Of a stretch of DNA of 64,000 bases, positions 15,045 to 22,906 are shown piece by piece. The notes under the pieces were generated by a model. It did not search any database. It was not told where the DNA came from and saw nothing but the letters and a program-made list of their open reading frames with translations. The translations under genes and the position numbers were made by a program. The stretch lies in assembly GCA_021815305.1 (NCBI GenBank), contig JAKAHC010000009.1:1-64000 (forward strand), written 5' to 3'. The stretch comes from Deltaproteobacteria bacterium. Its GTDB lineage: Bacteria > Desulfobacterota > Deferrimicrobia > Deferrimicrobiales > Deferrimicrobiaceae. Position 1 is the first letter of the stretch. Every line of letters starts with the position of its first letter.

Positions 15045-16253
15045 ATGCCCGAAACCCGGTCTTTAGCGGTCTGGGTCGGACCCCGCAAAGCGGGGAGGCT
15101 CGAGCGGGCCGACGATTATGTCTTCGCATACCATCCTGACGCATCGCCGTCCGACGCGGTCTCCCTGACCATGCCGGTCCGGCTCAAGAGCTGGGAGAGC
15201 CGCGACCTCCATCCTGTCTTCCAAATGAATCTTCCGGAAGGAGCACTGCTGATTGCAGTGCGGAATGCGATCGCAAAGGTCGCCGGAACGGACGACCTGA
15301 CGGTCCTGCGTGTCGCCGGTGGAAATACCATCGGAAGAAATCGTTTCTCTCGCTTGGAAGACGACACACCGATGTTCCCGTCAGAGCCTGAATCGCTCGA
15401 GGAGATTCTTTCCTTCCCCGACGCACTTGAACTATTCAACGAACTCGTGGCCCGCTACGCCCTCCGGTCCGGTGTTTCCGGCGTCCAGCCGAAGGTCCTC
15501 CTCCCCGCAACGGAACGAGCGACAGCCGTATCCTCAGGTTATATCGTCAAGTCATGGGGAGCTGATTTTCCCCAGCTCGGGGCAAACGAATTTTTCTGCA
15601 TGCAAGCGGCCCGGAAAGCGGGGTTGGCGACTCCCGAGTTTCATTTGTCGGAGAATGGCGGTCTATTTGTAATGAAACGGTTCGATATAAGCGCTGATGG
15701 GGCGTCGTGCGGTTTTGAGGACTTCTGCTCCTTGCAAGGGTTGGGGACTGACGGTAAATATAACAGCAGCTACGAGAAGGCGGCGAAGACGATCGATGCC
15801 TTTGTTTCGCCGGAACACAGGATCGAGGCGCGGGAGAGATTCTTCGGGGCGCTGGTTCTTTCCGTGGCCGTCCGAAACGGCGATGCGCACCTGAAAAACT
15901 TTGGTGTTCTGTATGATGACGCGAAAGCGTCGGTCCGGCTTGCGCCGGTTTATGACATTGTGACGACGACCGCGTATCTGAAAAATGATGTTCCGGCACT
16001 GACGATCGAGGGACGAAAAATATGGTGGTCACGAAAGACGCTTGCGAAGTTCGCGATCGTCCACCTTTCGATCGCGCCGGCGAAGGCACGCGAGATCATC
16101 GACTGCGTTGTGGAGGCAGTCGAGGAGATGCGGGAAGAGGTGAGACGTTATATGGCGGATCATCCCTCATTCGTGCCCGTTGGAGACGGGATGCTCGCAG
16201 CTTGGCGGGCAGGGGTAGACGGACTTTCTGCGCACCAGAAGAAGCTGCCCTGA
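15045..16253 (+). CDS. hipA: HipA serine/threonine kinase toxin
   Basis: A 402-residue HipA-family kinase. The N-terminal subdomain (about 1-110) is followed by the activation-loop region SGVQPKVLL near residue 145, where the family autophosphorylates. The catalytic loop NGDAHLKN spans residues 278-285 (Asp280, Asn285), and the metal-binding YDIV motif comes shortly after. HipA phosphorylates aminoacyl-tRNA synthetases and halts growth until bound by HipB. It is slightly shorter than the roughly 440 residues of the E. coli protein. All key residues are visible. It is the last gene of the island. Confidence 0.87.
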   Translation: MPETRSLAVWVGPRKAGRLERADDYVFAYHPDASPSDAVSLTMPVRLKSWESRDLHPVFQMNLPEGALLIAVRNAIAKVAGTDDLTVLRVAGGNTIGRNRFSRLEDDTPMFPSEPESLEEILSFPDALELFNELVARYALRSGVSGVQPKVLLPATERATAVSSGYIVKSWGADFPQLGANEFFCMQAARKAGLATPEFHLSENGGLFVMKRFDISADGASCGFEDFCSLQGLGTDGKYNSSYEKAAKTIDAFVSPEHRIEARERFFGALVLSVAVRNGDAHLKNFGVLYDDAKASVRLAPVYDIVTTTAYLKNDVPALTIEGRKIWWSRKTLAKFAIVHLSIAPAKAREIIDCVVEAVEEMREEVRRYMADHPSFVPVGDGMLAAWRAGVDGLSAHQKKLP

Positions 16254-16279
16254 TGGGATGAGTGGGATTTGTGCCGAAC

Positions 16280-16296
16280 GCCGGGTTCCCTTTTTT
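16280..16296 (+). repeat. Half of a tRNA-type terminator (possible right boundary scar)
   Basis: The sequence gccgggttcccttttttc matches the 3' half of the terminator in the att-like repeat at 10185-10219. It has no pairing partner upstream. It lies just after hipA and before the core-like ArsR operon, so it may be the scar of a fourth att copy. Confidence 0.4.
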
Positions 16297-16385
16297 CAAC
16301 GAAAAATCGTAGGGTTTGATCGACCCGAAGATCCCGATATGTCGGGGCACGCGGAAAAAAGTCCTCTTGAAACCGGTCTCCGTGT

Positions 16386-16399
16386 AACATTAGAATGTT
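16386..16399. promoter_or_regulatory. ArsR-type operator
   Basis: The inverted repeat aacatt-ag-aatgtt lies 23 bp before the ArsR-family start, in an AT-rich patch. It has the length and symmetry of ArsR/SmtB operators and is the likely autoregulatory site for the five-gene operon downstream. Confidence 0.5.
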
Positions 16400-16422
16400 C
16401 TTATCTTACAAGAGGAGGGGAT

Positions 16423-16779
16423 ATGGATCCCGACGTGGCCTACGAACGGGCGGAACTTCTCAAGGCGTTCTCGCACCCCACCCGCCTCCAGATCCTGGAC
16501 GAACTTCGCAAGGGCACGCGGTGCGTGACGGACATGGAGGACATCCTTCCGGTCACCCAAGTGAACATCTCCCAGCACCTCACGGTCCTGCGCAACGCCA
16601 GGCTGGTGGATTTCGCCCAGGACGGGGCGCTGCGGTGTTACTACGTGAGCCGCCCGAAGCTGGTCGGCGGTGTGCTGGACCTCCTCTCTGCCGGTCATCC
16701 CGTTATCCGGAAGACCAAGGAGCAGATCGACCGGGAAAAAGCCGGAAGCCCGAAGGAGAAGGTCTCGTCCCGTGGCTGA
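16423..16779 (+). CDS. ArsR-family transcriptional regulator
   Basis: A 118-residue winged-helix repressor: LLKAFSHPTRLQILDEL, then the recognition helix QVNISQHLTVLRNARLV, then the wing GALRCYYVSRP. Only one of the CxC cysteines of arsenic-sensing ArsR is retained (Cys34 in CVTDME). A second cysteine sits in the wing (Cys72). Such a pair could form a disulfide or tetrasulfide as in thiol- and persulfide-sensing ArsR proteins. Given the sulfur genes downstream, this is my favoured inference. The start is set by the ribosome site agaggagggg. It overlaps the next gene by 8 bp. Confidence 0.8.
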   Translation: MDPDVAYERAELLKAFSHPTRLQILDELRKGTRCVTDMEDILPVTQVNISQHLTVLRNARLVDFAQDGALRCYYVSRPKLVGGVLDLLSAGHPVIRKTKEQIDREKAGSPKEKVSSRG

Positions 16780-17587
16780 CGAAACCCGAACACCTCTTCT
16801 GGAACATGATCCGGCGGAGGAGCCCGTCTTCACGGCCGCCAATCTCCTGGCGGCGGCCCGGGTCCGAAAAGGGTTCGGAAGGATCACCGTTCCGGCCGGA
16901 TGCCTCCTGGATTTCGACGGAGAACTGGTCCGGCACCTGGCCGGTACCGGGAGGGCGTTCGAGGATTCCGCCTGGCCCTGTTTCCATACGCGGCTTTTTC
17001 GGTGGCGCAACGGCGGCGTCGAGTACGGTGCGGTCGGCGGGACGGTCGGGGCTCCCTTTGCCGTCCTGGTTGCCGAAGAACTGTTCACCCTGGGATGCCG
17101 AGCGTTGGTGAGCATCTCCTCCGCGGGACTGGTGGCCGAACGGTTCAAGCCGCCTTTCTTCCTCCTGATCGACCGGGCGTTGCGCGACGAAGGGACCAGC
17201 TGCCACTACCTGCCGCCCGGGCACTATTCCGATGCCGATCCCGCGCTGGTCGCAGCGGCAAGGGATCGGATGGCCGGGCTGTCCGTCCCGGTACATACGG
17301 GCCCGTCCTGGACCACAGACGCTCCCTTTCGGGAGACGGAAGGTCTGATCGCGTCGCGCCGGCGCGAAGGGATCGTTTCCGTGGAAATGGAGGCCTCCGC
17401 GCTGCTGACTCTCGGCAAGGTCCTGAACAAGCCGGTCGTTTGCCTCGCCCACGTGACCAATACCATGGCGACCCGTGCGGAAGATTTCGAAAAAGGTGGA
17501 GATGCCGGTATGGAAGCGGCCCTGAACGTTTGCGAACGTGCGCTCGAGGCCGCCCTGGAACAAACCGGCGGCAAGGACATGAAATGA
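16772..17587 (+). CDS. Nucleoside phosphorylase (PNP/UDP family)
   Basis: A 271-residue protein of the PNP_UDP_1 superfamily. The phosphate-binding and nucleoside-binding segments are seen in GAVGGTVGAPFAVLVAEEL and VSVEMEASALL, the latter carrying the conserved Met-Glu that contacts the ribose. The enzyme should split a nucleoside with phosphate. The substrate could be a purine nucleoside, uridine or methylthioadenosine. It starts with GTG inside the ArsR frame. Its presence between a possible thiol sensor and sulfur-transfer genes suggests salvage of a sulfur-containing nucleoside, but the sequence does not prove this. Confidence 0.75.
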   Translation: MADETRTPLLEHDPAEEPVFTAANLLAAARVRKGFGRITVPAGCLLDFDGELVRHLAGTGRAFEDSAWPCFHTRLFRWRNGGVEYGAVGGTVGAPFAVLVAEELFTLGCRALVSISSAGLVAERFKPPFFLLIDRALRDEGTSCHYLPPGHYSDADPALVAAARDRMAGLSVPVHTGPSWTTDAPFRETEGLIASRRREGIVSVEMEASALLTLGKVLNKPVVCLAHVTNTMATRAEDFEKGGDAGMEAALNVCERALEAALEQTGGKDMK

Positions 17588-17630
17588 TGCCCGGCTGCCG
17601 TCCCGCAACAACAAACGGAGGTGAAAGTAG

Positions 17631-17984
17631 ATGAAGGTGCTGTTTATCGTGAACGACGCACCCTACGGTTCCGAGAAAACCTACAACGCACTTCGGCTCG
17701 CCATGGCGTTGCAGAAGGATCCTCCCGGCACGGAAATCCGCGTTTTTCTCATGGCGGACGCGGTAACCTCCGCCCTGGCCGCACAGGGCACGCCGCAAGG
17801 CTATTACAACATCGAGCGCATGTTGAAGTCCGTCGTCGCCAGGGGCGGCCAGGTGAAGCTGTGCGGAAGCTGCTGCGAAGCGCGGGGTATCAAATCGTTG
17901 CCGTTGCTGGAGGGTGCCGAGGTGAGCACCATGGGCCAGTTGGCGTTGTGGACCGCCGAGTCGGAAAAAGTCCTGGTGTTTTGA
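17631..17984 (+). CDS. DsrE/DsrF-like sulfur-relay protein
   Basis: A 117-residue DsrE-fold protein (YchN-like). The N-terminal strand-loop MKVLFIVNDAPYGSEKTYNA is characteristic. The likely sulfur-carrying cysteine lies in KLCGSCCEARG, which has three cysteines (78, 81, 82). The family shuttles persulfide sulfur. The gene is preceded by the ribosome site ggaggtgaaagtag. It ends 3 bp before a cysteine desulfurase, a natural sulfur donor for it. Confidence 0.8.
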   Translation: MKVLFIVNDAPYGSEKTYNALRLAMALQKDPPGTEIRVFLMADAVTSALAAQGTPQGYYNIERMLKSVVARGGQVKLCGSCCEARGIKSLPLLEGAEVSTMGQLALWTAESEKVLVF

Positions 17985-17987
17985 CGG

Positions 17988-19127
17988 ATGCGCCGCGGGA
18001 TCTACCTCGACTATAACGCGAGCACTCCCATCTGCCCGGAAGCGGTGGATGCGATGCGGCCGTTCCTGACCGATCTTTACGGGAATCCGTCGAGTCCTCA
18101 TTGGGCCGGGATGCCGGCGAAGGACGCGGTGGAGAAGGCCCGGGGGCAGGTGGCGTCGCTCCTGGGCTGCGACCCGACCGAGGTCGTCTTCACCAGCGGG
18201 GGGAGCGAGTCGAACAACCATGCCGTCAAGGGGATCTTCTTCGCCAACCGGGGCCGGGGGGACCACATCATCACCACCTCCGTGGAGCACCCGGCCACGA
18301 TCCAGCCGTGCCGTTTCCTCGAAAAACTCGGCGCGCGCCTGACGGTCCTGCCGGTGGACCGCAACGGGATGGTGGACCCCGATGATGTCCGGAAGGCCAT
18401 CACTGCGCGGACGATCCTGATCACCGTCATGCATGCCAACAACGAAGTGGGAACGATCGAGCCGATACCCGAGATCTCCGCCATTGCGCGCGAAGCGGCC
18501 GTCCCGTTCCATACGGACGCGGCGCAGACGGTGGGGAAGATCTCTGCGGATGTCGAGGAACTGGGCGTGGACCTGCTCTCCGTCGCCGGGCACAAGGTAT
18601 ACGCTCCCAAAGGGATCGGGGCGATCTACATCCGGGAGGGAACGAGGATCGAATCGTTCGTGCACGGTGCGGGGCACGAGGCGGGGCGGCGGGCGGGGAC
18701 GGAGAACGTCCTGCTGGCCGTGGCCCTGGGCGCGGCGTGCGACGTGGCCCGGCAATGGGTCGGGATGCCGCGGGTCAAAGCCCTGCGCGACCGGTTCCGG
18801 GAGGGGCTCGAGGATCTCTTCGGGGGAAAGGTGACGCTCAACGGACATCCGATCGAGCGGCTGCCGAACACGCTCAACGTCAATTTCGTGGGCAGACTCG
18901 GCGCGGAGGTCCTGGCCGGCCTTCCCGAAGTTGCCGCATCGACCGGATCGGCATGCCACGCCGGCTCGGTGACCCTTTCCCCCGTCCTGGCCGCCATGGG
19001 GGTCCCTCCGGAGGAGGGAATGGGGGCGGTCCGGTTCAGCCTGGGACGGTCGACCGTTTGGGAGGAGTTGGAGGATGTTCTGGGACGGCTGAGGTCGAAC
19101 CTGTCGGAGAATGGACATGAGGCATGA
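17988..19127 (+). CDS. Cysteine desulfurase (NifS/IscS family)
   Basis: A 379-residue PLP-dependent class V aminotransferase. It starts IYLDYNASTP. PLP contacts are His101 (SVEHPA), Asp177 and Gln180 (HTDAAQ). The Schiff-base Lys203 is in VAGHKVYAPKG, and the catalytic Cys323 is in STGSACHAG. It converts cysteine to alanine and a protein-bound persulfide. The short spacing around Cys323 is closer to NifS/IscS-type (class I) enzymes than to SufS. Within this operon it probably loads the DsrE-like protein or feeds a dedicated sulfur pathway. Housekeeping Fe-S assembly is less likely, as no IscU-type scaffold is present. Confidence 0.88.
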   Translation: MRRGIYLDYNASTPICPEAVDAMRPFLTDLYGNPSSPHWAGMPAKDAVEKARGQVASLLGCDPTEVVFTSGGSESNNHAVKGIFFANRGRGDHIITTSVEHPATIQPCRFLEKLGARLTVLPVDRNGMVDPDDVRKAITARTILITVMHANNEVGTIEPIPEISAIAREAAVPFHTDAAQTVGKISADVEELGVDLLSVAGHKVYAPKGIGAIYIREGTRIESFVHGAGHEAGRRAGTENVLLAVALGAACDVARQWVGMPRVKALRDRFREGLEDLFGGKVTLNGHPIERLPNTLNVNFVGRLGAEVLAGLPEVAASTGSACHAGSVTLSPVLAAMGVPPEEGMGAVRFSLGRSTVWEELEDVLGRLRSNLSENGHEA

Positions 19128-19407
19128 CGACCTGGAATCCGCGCTTCGCGTCTTCGATCTCGGGGAACGCGCTACGCTCAAGGAGATCAAGGCCCGGTAT
19201 CGGGAACTGGCAAGGAAGCATCACCCCGATGGAGGGAATGGGGGGGATACGGAAGAGATTTACCGGGTGATCGAGGCCAACCGGGTGATCATGGATTATG
19301 TGGATTCATACCGCTACTGTTTCTCGGAGCGGGAGTACCTGGAGCAAGATCCGGAGGAGCGACTCCGGAGGCGCTTCATGGACGATCCGCTGTGGGGCAA
19401 ACGTTGA
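19111..19407 (+). CDS. Small J-domain protein
   Basis: A 98-residue protein that is essentially one J domain. Helix II is KEIKARYRELARKHHPDGG with the essential HPD at 38-40, followed by helix III (IYRVIEANRVIMDY). The J domain activates an Hsp70 ATPase. There is no zinc-finger or substrate domain. It overlaps the cysteine desulfurase by 17 bp and so belongs to the same operon. A role in assembling or unfolding a sulfur-transfer partner is possible, by analogy with HscB in Fe-S assembly. Confidence 0.8.
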   Translation: MDMRHDDLESALRVFDLGERATLKEIKARYRELARKHHPDGGNGGDTEEIYRVIEANRVIMDYVDSYRYCFSEREYLEQDPEERLRRRFMDDPLWGKR

Positions 19408-19579
19408 CCGGCGGGAGACGTTCCCGGGTCTCCATCCTGGTTCGCACGTCATGAATACGATCCCAGGGTGCGACCGTGGCACACGGACGCGCGGATTTCG
19501 AGCGACGGATTTCAGGATCTCCTGGCGGCATTTCAAGCCTTCGAAAGGGGAAAGCGGGACTTCCGCGGAAAGGGCCCCG

Positions 19580-19770
19580 GTGCTCACCCGGCAGCTTCTG
19601 ACCTTCGCCCGCCGTCAGGTCATGGAACTCGGAAACGTCGACCTGAACGGGGTGGTGGCCGGCTCGTCATCGAAACGCAGGAGGCACGGCCGGACGAGCA
19701 GTATCTGAAGCGGCATCCGTACATGAAGGCGGGCCGGCGCGCCGGGAACGTGTATGCCGTTTTCCGATCG
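19580..19770 (+). pseudogene. Histidine-kinase remnant
   Basis: Two kinase pieces are recognisable within 190 bp. LTRQLLTFARRQVME followed by VDLNGVV is the end of the dimerisation helices. In another frame after a deletion, VIETQEARPDEQYLKRHPY belongs to the ATPase domain of hybrid kinases. The same two regions occur intact in the kinase at 27264. The surrounding 19408-20061 stretch holds no other gene I can support. Confidence 0.6.
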
Positions 19771-20061
19771 GTCCTCCCGCAGCGAGCCGATCGCTCGTTT
19801 TATTTGTCATCGAAACGGTGCGAGGCCGATCTCCGCGCGGCGTCTCTCCAGGAAAATAACCTGATTTAGATTAGTTGTTCCGGTCAAATAGCCGTCGTCC
19901 GGCGGCCTTTCCCGCCGTTCCCTGCGGTGCCAGACGTTTGCGGCCTGCCGAAAGAATTCGCTTGCAACCCCGCCGATCCGTACTGGTATTATAACCACGT
20001 TATAGATGCGGGCTCGCTCTTTTGGACGAAACATCCGCGGCATCATCACGGAGGCACGTAC

Positions 20062-21921
20062 ATGTCCGGCGAATCCCTGACGATCGAGGAGAAGGTAGAC
20101 CGCCTGAACGGGCAGATCGAGTACCTGAGCCGGCGGGTTGCCGATGTCGAAGCGCGCTTGGCCGTCTTCGCCCCGGGCCTGTCGCTTGCCGCCGCCGCGA
20201 CCGTCCCCCCTGCATCGCCGCCCTTTTCCAGGAAATCCCCGGGAAAACATCCCGCTCCGGAGCCCGACAGCCTCTCCGACGAGGTGATCCGCTGGGCGAG
20301 CCGGGCGTCGCTCTTCCCCCGCCTGGCTACCCTCTGCTTCCTGATGGTGATCGCACTGATCCTGCGGACCATCACCGACAACGGCATCGTCAACCCGCTC
20401 CTCGGCATGGGGCTCGGGATGGGCTACGCCGCGGCCCTCATGGCGGCCGGCTGGTACCAGTATCGCCGGAACAGCTCCCTGGCCCCGGTGTTCGTCGCCT
20501 GCGGGGCGATCCTTATGTCGAGCATCGTGGTCGAGACCCACGCCCGCTTCCAGTCGCTCCCCCTCGTTCCCGCCTACTGGACGCTGATGGCCACCGGCGC
20601 CGGCATGGCGTTCGTCAGCCGGCAGTTCAAGGTCTTCCTGCCGGTGTCCGTCGGCACCCTGGGGATGTGCCTGGCCGGCGCGGCCATCGACTACCCCCAT
20701 CCGTTCTTCCCCTACCTGTTCATGATCCTCCTGACGGCCAACGTCCTCGGATACTACGCCGGGACCCTGAAGCGCTGCGGCTGGCTCCGCTGGACGGTGC
20801 TCCTCGTCACCCTGGGGATGTTCCTTCTCTGGTGGATGCGGCTCGATGCCGTTGCCGCCCGAAAGATCCCCTCGGCGCCGACCCTGGCCCCCCGGTGGTT
20901 CCTGCCCATCCTGGCTGCCGCCAGCGTCGTCTTCCTGGCGATCGCTCTTCTGGGCATCGTCCGGAGCCGCCATGAGAGGATCTCCGTTTTCGATTTCTGT
21001 CTGCCCGCGATCAATGCCGTGGGGTCGTACCTGGCCGCCCGGGCCGTCGTGGGCGAGGCCGGCGGAAGCGCCCTCGCGTTCCTCCTTGCCGTGTTCCTGT
21101 TCGCCCTCCTCCAGTTCGGGGCCGCCTCCTGGCTCTCGATGCGAAAAATCGAGGGAGTCCCCGGCACCAACTCTTTCGTGTTCGCCGGGAGCGCCCTCCT
21201 GGCGCTGGCCCTCCCCGCCGCAATCGGCGGCGCGCCCGCCGCCCCCGTGCTGGGCGTCTGGGCCCTGGGGGTGGCCGTCCTCTCCGATCGATGGGGCAGC
21301 GGGGCGATCCGGGCAACCTCCTACCTGCTCCAGGTCTGCGGCCTCGCGTCCCTGGCGCTCCACTTCCTGGCCAACGGTCCCGCCGCTACGCCCTTTGGCG
21401 GAACGGTCCCCGCTGCCGCGCTGGCCTCGGTTGCCCTGTGCCATTACCGGTGGTGCCGGCGCCACGCCCCGCCCGCCGGCTCCCCCTTGTTCGGGAGCTA
21501 CGACAGGCAGGACCGCAGCGGCGCCGTCACGTTGATGGTCTCCCTGATCGCCGCCTTCCTCCTGCTTCGGGGGATCGTCTGGCGCATCCTTGCCGGCGGA
21601 CCCGGAGGACCGGAAACCTTCCAGTGCTCCCAGTCGATCATCGTCAACCTGTCCGCCCTGGGACTCGGCCTCTACGCTTTCCGCACCCGCAACCGGGAGA
21701 TCCGCAACGTGGCCATCCTGGTCATCGCGGCGGGGGCGCTCCGGTCCACCGCCGACCTGTTCGGTGCAAAGGGGCTGCCGCTGGTCTTGAGCGTCTTCTC
21801 CTTCGGCCTCGCCGCCGCGGTCCAGTCGGTCATTCTCGGCCGGTGGCAGAGATCCTCTCCGACGGTGTCCACGGGAAGCCCCGATCCGGACAAGGAAACC
21901 GCTTCCGTCTTTTGCGAATAG
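20062..21921 (+). CDS. DUF2339-type polytopic membrane protein
   Basis: A 619-residue integral membrane protein. The first 35 residues form a short coiled coil (KVDRLNGQIEYLSRRVADVE), then a Pro/Ser-rich linker. From about residue 90 there are some 16 or more hydrophobic helices. This layout fits the DUF2339 family of bacterial inner-membrane proteins of unknown function. The ATG is chosen for its ribosome site acggaggcacgt. A gap isolates it from the upstream operon. Transport or envelope assembly are possible roles, but nothing in the sequence decides between them. Confidence 0.7.
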   Translation: MSGESLTIEEKVDRLNGQIEYLSRRVADVEARLAVFAPGLSLAAAATVPPASPPFSRKSPGKHPAPEPDSLSDEVIRWASRASLFPRLATLCFLMVIALILRTITDNGIVNPLLGMGLGMGYAAALMAAGWYQYRRNSSLAPVFVACGAILMSSIVVETHARFQSLPLVPAYWTLMATGAGMAFVSRQFKVFLPVSVGTLGMCLAGAAIDYPHPFFPYLFMILLTANVLGYYAGTLKRCGWLRWTVLLVTLGMFLLWWMRLDAVAARKIPSAPTLAPRWFLPILAAASVVFLAIALLGIVRSRHERISVFDFCLPAINAVGSYLAARAVVGEAGGSALAFLLAVFLFALLQFGAASWLSMRKIEGVPGTNSFVFAGSALLALALPAAIGGAPAAPVLGVWALGVAVLSDRWGSGAIRATSYLLQVCGLASLALHFLANGPAATPFGGTVPAAALASVALCHYRWCRRHAPPAGSPLFGSYDRQDRSGAVTLMVSLIAAFLLLRGIVWRILAGGPGGPETFQCSQSIIVNLSALGLGLYAFRTRNREIRNVAILVIAAGALRSTADLFGAKGLPLVLSVFSFGLAAAVQSVILGRWQRSSPTVSTGSPDPDKETASVFCE

Positions 21922-21974
21922 GCGGCCGTAGCCGGAGGGCCGTCACGCGCGGTCCCGCCGTCGTTCTTCCTCTG

Positions 21975-22319
21975 TCATAACCTTCCCGGCAGGTCGCCAT
22001 GCCACCACCGTTCGATCTTCCGCTCCCACAGGGTCAGCACCCGGCGGTACGCCACCTCTCCGAAGCGCAGCAGGATCGCCACGAAAGCCCCCAGGCCCAG
22101 GAGACTGAGCACCCCGGCGCCGGCGAGCAGTTCATTCGGCGTGAACGGCAGCGAAGGCGACGGATCCATGACGGGGAGTGCGCCCACCGCCATCGCTCCC
22201 GCCCATGTCGCCCACTCGGGGTTCGAAACCCACAGGACCACGGCGTACAGGGAAAGCAGCACCGCTCCGACCCGGAAGTCCCCGCTCCGCCATCCGCCTC
22301 TGGATCCTGCCACCCTCAT
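21975..22319 (-). CDS. Small membrane protein, unknown function
   Basis: A 114-residue protein with two or three hydrophobic segments (VGAVLLSLYAVVLWVS, ATWAGAMAVGALPV and LLAGAGVLSLLGLGAFVAIL). It ends in a basic, Trp-rich C-terminal tail. The ATG is preferred because aaggggggtc lies just upstream of it; an in-frame GTG nine codons earlier is less likely. It is convergent with the DUF2339 gene. I do not recognise a family. Confidence 0.5.
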   Translation of the reverse strand: MRVAGSRGGWRSGDFRVGAVLLSLYAVVLWVSNPEWATWAGAMAVGALPVMDPSPSLPFTPNELLAGAGVLSLLGLGAFVAILLRFGEVAYRRVLTLWERKIERWWHGDLPGRL

Positions 22320-22906
22320 GTCCGACCCCCCTTCTCTGATTCCCACAGTAGTTGTGTGAGGGGACCTTGGCCGTGCAAGGTTTCACAGAGACTGACGAAA
22401 CTTTCCGCAGTCTGTTGTAATGCGCTGCATTCTTCGTACTGACGATGGTGATGCGGGTCTCCATGGATCCGTATGAGTCGAATGATCGGATTTTTGCGCT
22501 GGTGATCCGCTCCCTCCTTCGGAGTTCCGTCGGAGAATATTCCTCAGACCCTGAAGAATATCCTCTTTTCACGAAGCTCCTTTTCCCCTTATTAATAAAT
22601 ATCCTTTAATAATCAATAGATTGGAAATCAAAGAAATTGGTACGTGATATGCTTTCCTGATAAGAGATCCCGGGCGTGCAGGGAAACAGGATCCTTCACC
22701 GGACGCCATCCCGGAGGATGATTCCCGCGCGCAAGGTGCTACCGAAGCCATGAAAGAACGGCATGGCGCCGGTTTCCGGGAATCCCCGCAGTTGCCATGA
22801 ATAGGCGGTCGGGGGAGAACGTAATTACCAGTAACAAATCTAAATTGCATCAACGTCGCCGTACCGGGTTTCCAACCACGTCGTTCCACAAAGGAAGGGG
22901 AAAGAT
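22320..22906. other. 587-bp intergenic region, no gene seen
   Basis: This region separates divergently transcribed genes and is notably AT-rich around 22590-22640 (ttattaataaatatccttta). It must hold promoters for both flanking genes, but I could not identify a convincing pair of hexamers. No RNA gene or repeat was recognised. Confidence 0.4.

Noticed and set aside
19468-19869. A 133-residue gene between the J-protein and DUF2339 genes
   Set aside because: The frame combines kinase fragments with non-coding-like sequence and has no ribosome site, so it is treated as a remnant.
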